15,189 bases of DNA from Bryobacteraceae bacterium. Its GTDB lineage: Bacteria > Acidobacteriota > Terriglobia > Bryobacterales > Bryobacteraceae. Below, one piece after another: positions 14,266 through 15,189 of the stretch. Each line of letters starts with the position of its first letter. Position 1 is the stretch's first letter. A program made the translations under genes and the position numbers. Where the stretch lies: assembly GCA_025350445.1 (NCBI GenBank), contig JANXXV010000533.1:1-15189 (forward strand). Direction: 5' to 3'. Under the pieces are notes generated by a model. It saw nothing but the letters and a program-made list of their open reading frames with translations. It did not search any database and had not been told where the DNA came from.

Positions 14266-15189
14266 ATGAAGAGCACTCTCCAAATTTTTTTGCACTACGG
14301 TTATTGGGTTCTATTCGCTACGGTGCTCGCCGAGCAATTGGGGTTGCCGATCCCCGCTGTGCCTGCGCTGCTTGCGATGGGCGTCCTTGCGGGGTTGGGC
14401 AAATTTTCGTTCGCCATGGCGCTGGGGATCGCGCTACTGGCATGCTTGCTGGCCGATTTCCTGTGGTACTACATGGGACGGACACGCGGCCAATCCATTC
14501 TAAATCTGCTGTGCCGGCTTTCGCTTGAGCCCGATTACTGCGTAAGCCGGACCAAGGGCCTGTTCGGGCGATACGGCGACAAAGGGCTTTTGGTCGCCAA
14601 GTTTCTCCCTGGTTTCAGCACGGTCGCCCCACCGATGGCGGGCCTTACGCGCATGAGTCCCGGGCGCTTTCTGCTTCTGGACGGGTTCGGCAGCCTATTG
14701 TGGACAGTCGCTTTCATGGGGAGCGGTTACGTTTTGCGCGCCCAGATCGAATTGGCTGCCGAGGCGTTAAGCCGGTTTGGATCGTCGCTGGGACTAATAG
14801 TGGGGCTGCTCGTCGGATTCTACGGGACCTGGCAATTGGTGCTGCGGCGAAAGACCCTGCTGTCCCTGCGGGAGGCCCGGGTTACTCCGGAAGAAGTGAT
14901 GGACCGGCTGAACGCCGGCGAAAAACTGGTGATTCTCGACCTGCGGCAACAACATGACGTCGATTCAAATCCGATGCGTCTGCCGAGCGCCATCCATTTC
15001 ACCGTGGATGAGTTGGAGGCGAGACACGAAGAGATACCCAGAGACCGCGAAATTGTTCTCTATTGTTCTTGACCAACCGAATTGACGAGCGCCCGTGCGG
15101 CGCTGAACCTGCACCGCCGGGGAATTATGCGCGTACGTCCGCTGGAAGGCGGATTCGAGGCATGGCGGGAACTCGGCTATCCGCTGGAG
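14266..15189 (+). CDS. DedA membrane protein fused to rhodanese domain, in-frame TGA (candidate selenoprotein; 3' end beyond window)
   Basis: The start is ATG 14266 (MKSTLQIFLHYGYW); no strong Shine-Dalgarno is visible. Residues 1-195 are a DedA/SNARE-associated domain with several hydrophobic segments. They include LAEQLGLPIPAVPALLAMGV and KFLPGFSTVAPPMAGL, typical of the DedA-rhodanese subfamily. A rhodanese domain follows from about residue 205 (EEVMDRLNAGEKLVILDLR, then IVLYCS). TGA 15070-15072 is codon 269. The same frame stays open to the window end for 39 codons and reads PTELTSARAALNLHRRG, then RPLEGGFEAWRELGYPLE, plain rhodanese sequence. As I recall the family, this position is the second Cys of YCxCPNE, one base from TGA, so selenocysteine or a nonsense mutation would both fit. 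If TGA is a true stop, the product has 268 residues and loses the end of the rhodanese domain. The 227 bp upstream hold no gene. Confidence 0.82.
15088..15104 (+). promoter_or_regulatory. SECIS-like hairpin downstream of the in-frame TGA
   Basis: AGCGCC (15088-15093) and GGCGCT (15099-15104) form a perfect 6-bp stem with loop CGTGC. The stem starts 15 nt and the loop 21 nt after the TGA. As I recall the bacterial SECIS model, a G is needed among the first two loop bases, and the loop should lie roughly 16-37 nt from the UGA. Both conditions are met, and the loop also contains GU. The hairpin overlaps coding sequence, as bacterial SECIS elements do. Confidence 0.5.

Noticed and set aside
1..15189. 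CRISPR arrays, rRNA and tRNA genes
   Set aside because: I saw no regularly spaced repeats and no rRNA or tRNA-like sequence. The only long repeats are TR/VR and the cupin 3' ends.

Overview
The window looks like a chromosomal segment of a soil or sediment Acidobacteriota, most likely near Bryobacterales / Candidatus Solibacter. This rests on a roughly 1,100-residue TonB-dependent receptor with an N-terminal carboxypeptidase-regulatory-like domain, a secreted PQQ dehydrogenase carrying a cytochrome c domain, a GC-rich composition, and planctomycete/acidobacterial-style haem c proteins. The placement is inferred from gene families only.

Layout. (1) Positions 1-1758, minus: a quinoprotein dehydrogenase running off the left edge, divergent from (2) 1932-5213, plus: an Oar-like TonB-dependent receptor. 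A good sigma70-type promoter and a perfect 14-bp palindrome lie between them. (3) 5293-6189, plus: a secreted bicupin. (4) 6295-10524, minus: a complete diversity-generating retroelement (DGR). In transcription order it has the target gene with its variable repeat (VR) at the 3' end, a polypyrimidine tract, a GC hairpin, the template repeat (TR), avd, and the DGR reverse transcriptase. (5) 10627-10761, plus: an orphan copy of the last 135 bp of the bicupin gene, so the DGR is bracketed by direct repeats. (6) 11108-11785, minus: a VapBC-type toxin-antitoxin pair whose toxin frame is broken at a T6 run. (7) 11833-13047, minus: a geranylgeranyl-reductase-family flavoprotein, divergent from (8) 13079-14038, plus: a methylthioribose-kinase-like phosphotransferase. 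(9) 14266 to the right edge, plus: a DedA membrane protein fused to a rhodanese domain, interrupted in frame by TGA where relatives carry a cysteine.

The main system is the DGR. TR (7914-8026) and VR (8144-8256) align without gaps over 113 bp. By hand count they differ at 19 positions, and every one is an adenine of the TR coding strand (19 of 33 A, 0 of 80 non-A). The RT has YVDD and the DGR-type LGNQTSQ motif, and it overlaps avd by ATGA. The target is a secreted 794-residue protein with two haem c sites and a C-terminal FGE-sulfatase/C-type-lectin domain whose last 38 residues are diversified. That suggests a cytochrome with a hypervariable binding face.

The second notable signal is at the right edge. 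The DedA-rhodanese frame continues with clear rhodanese sequence beyond TGA 15070-15072. A 6-bp perfect hairpin with a CGTGC loop begins 15 nt after that TGA, as expected for a bacterial SECIS element. This makes the gene a candidate selenoprotein, with a nonsense mutation as the main alternative.
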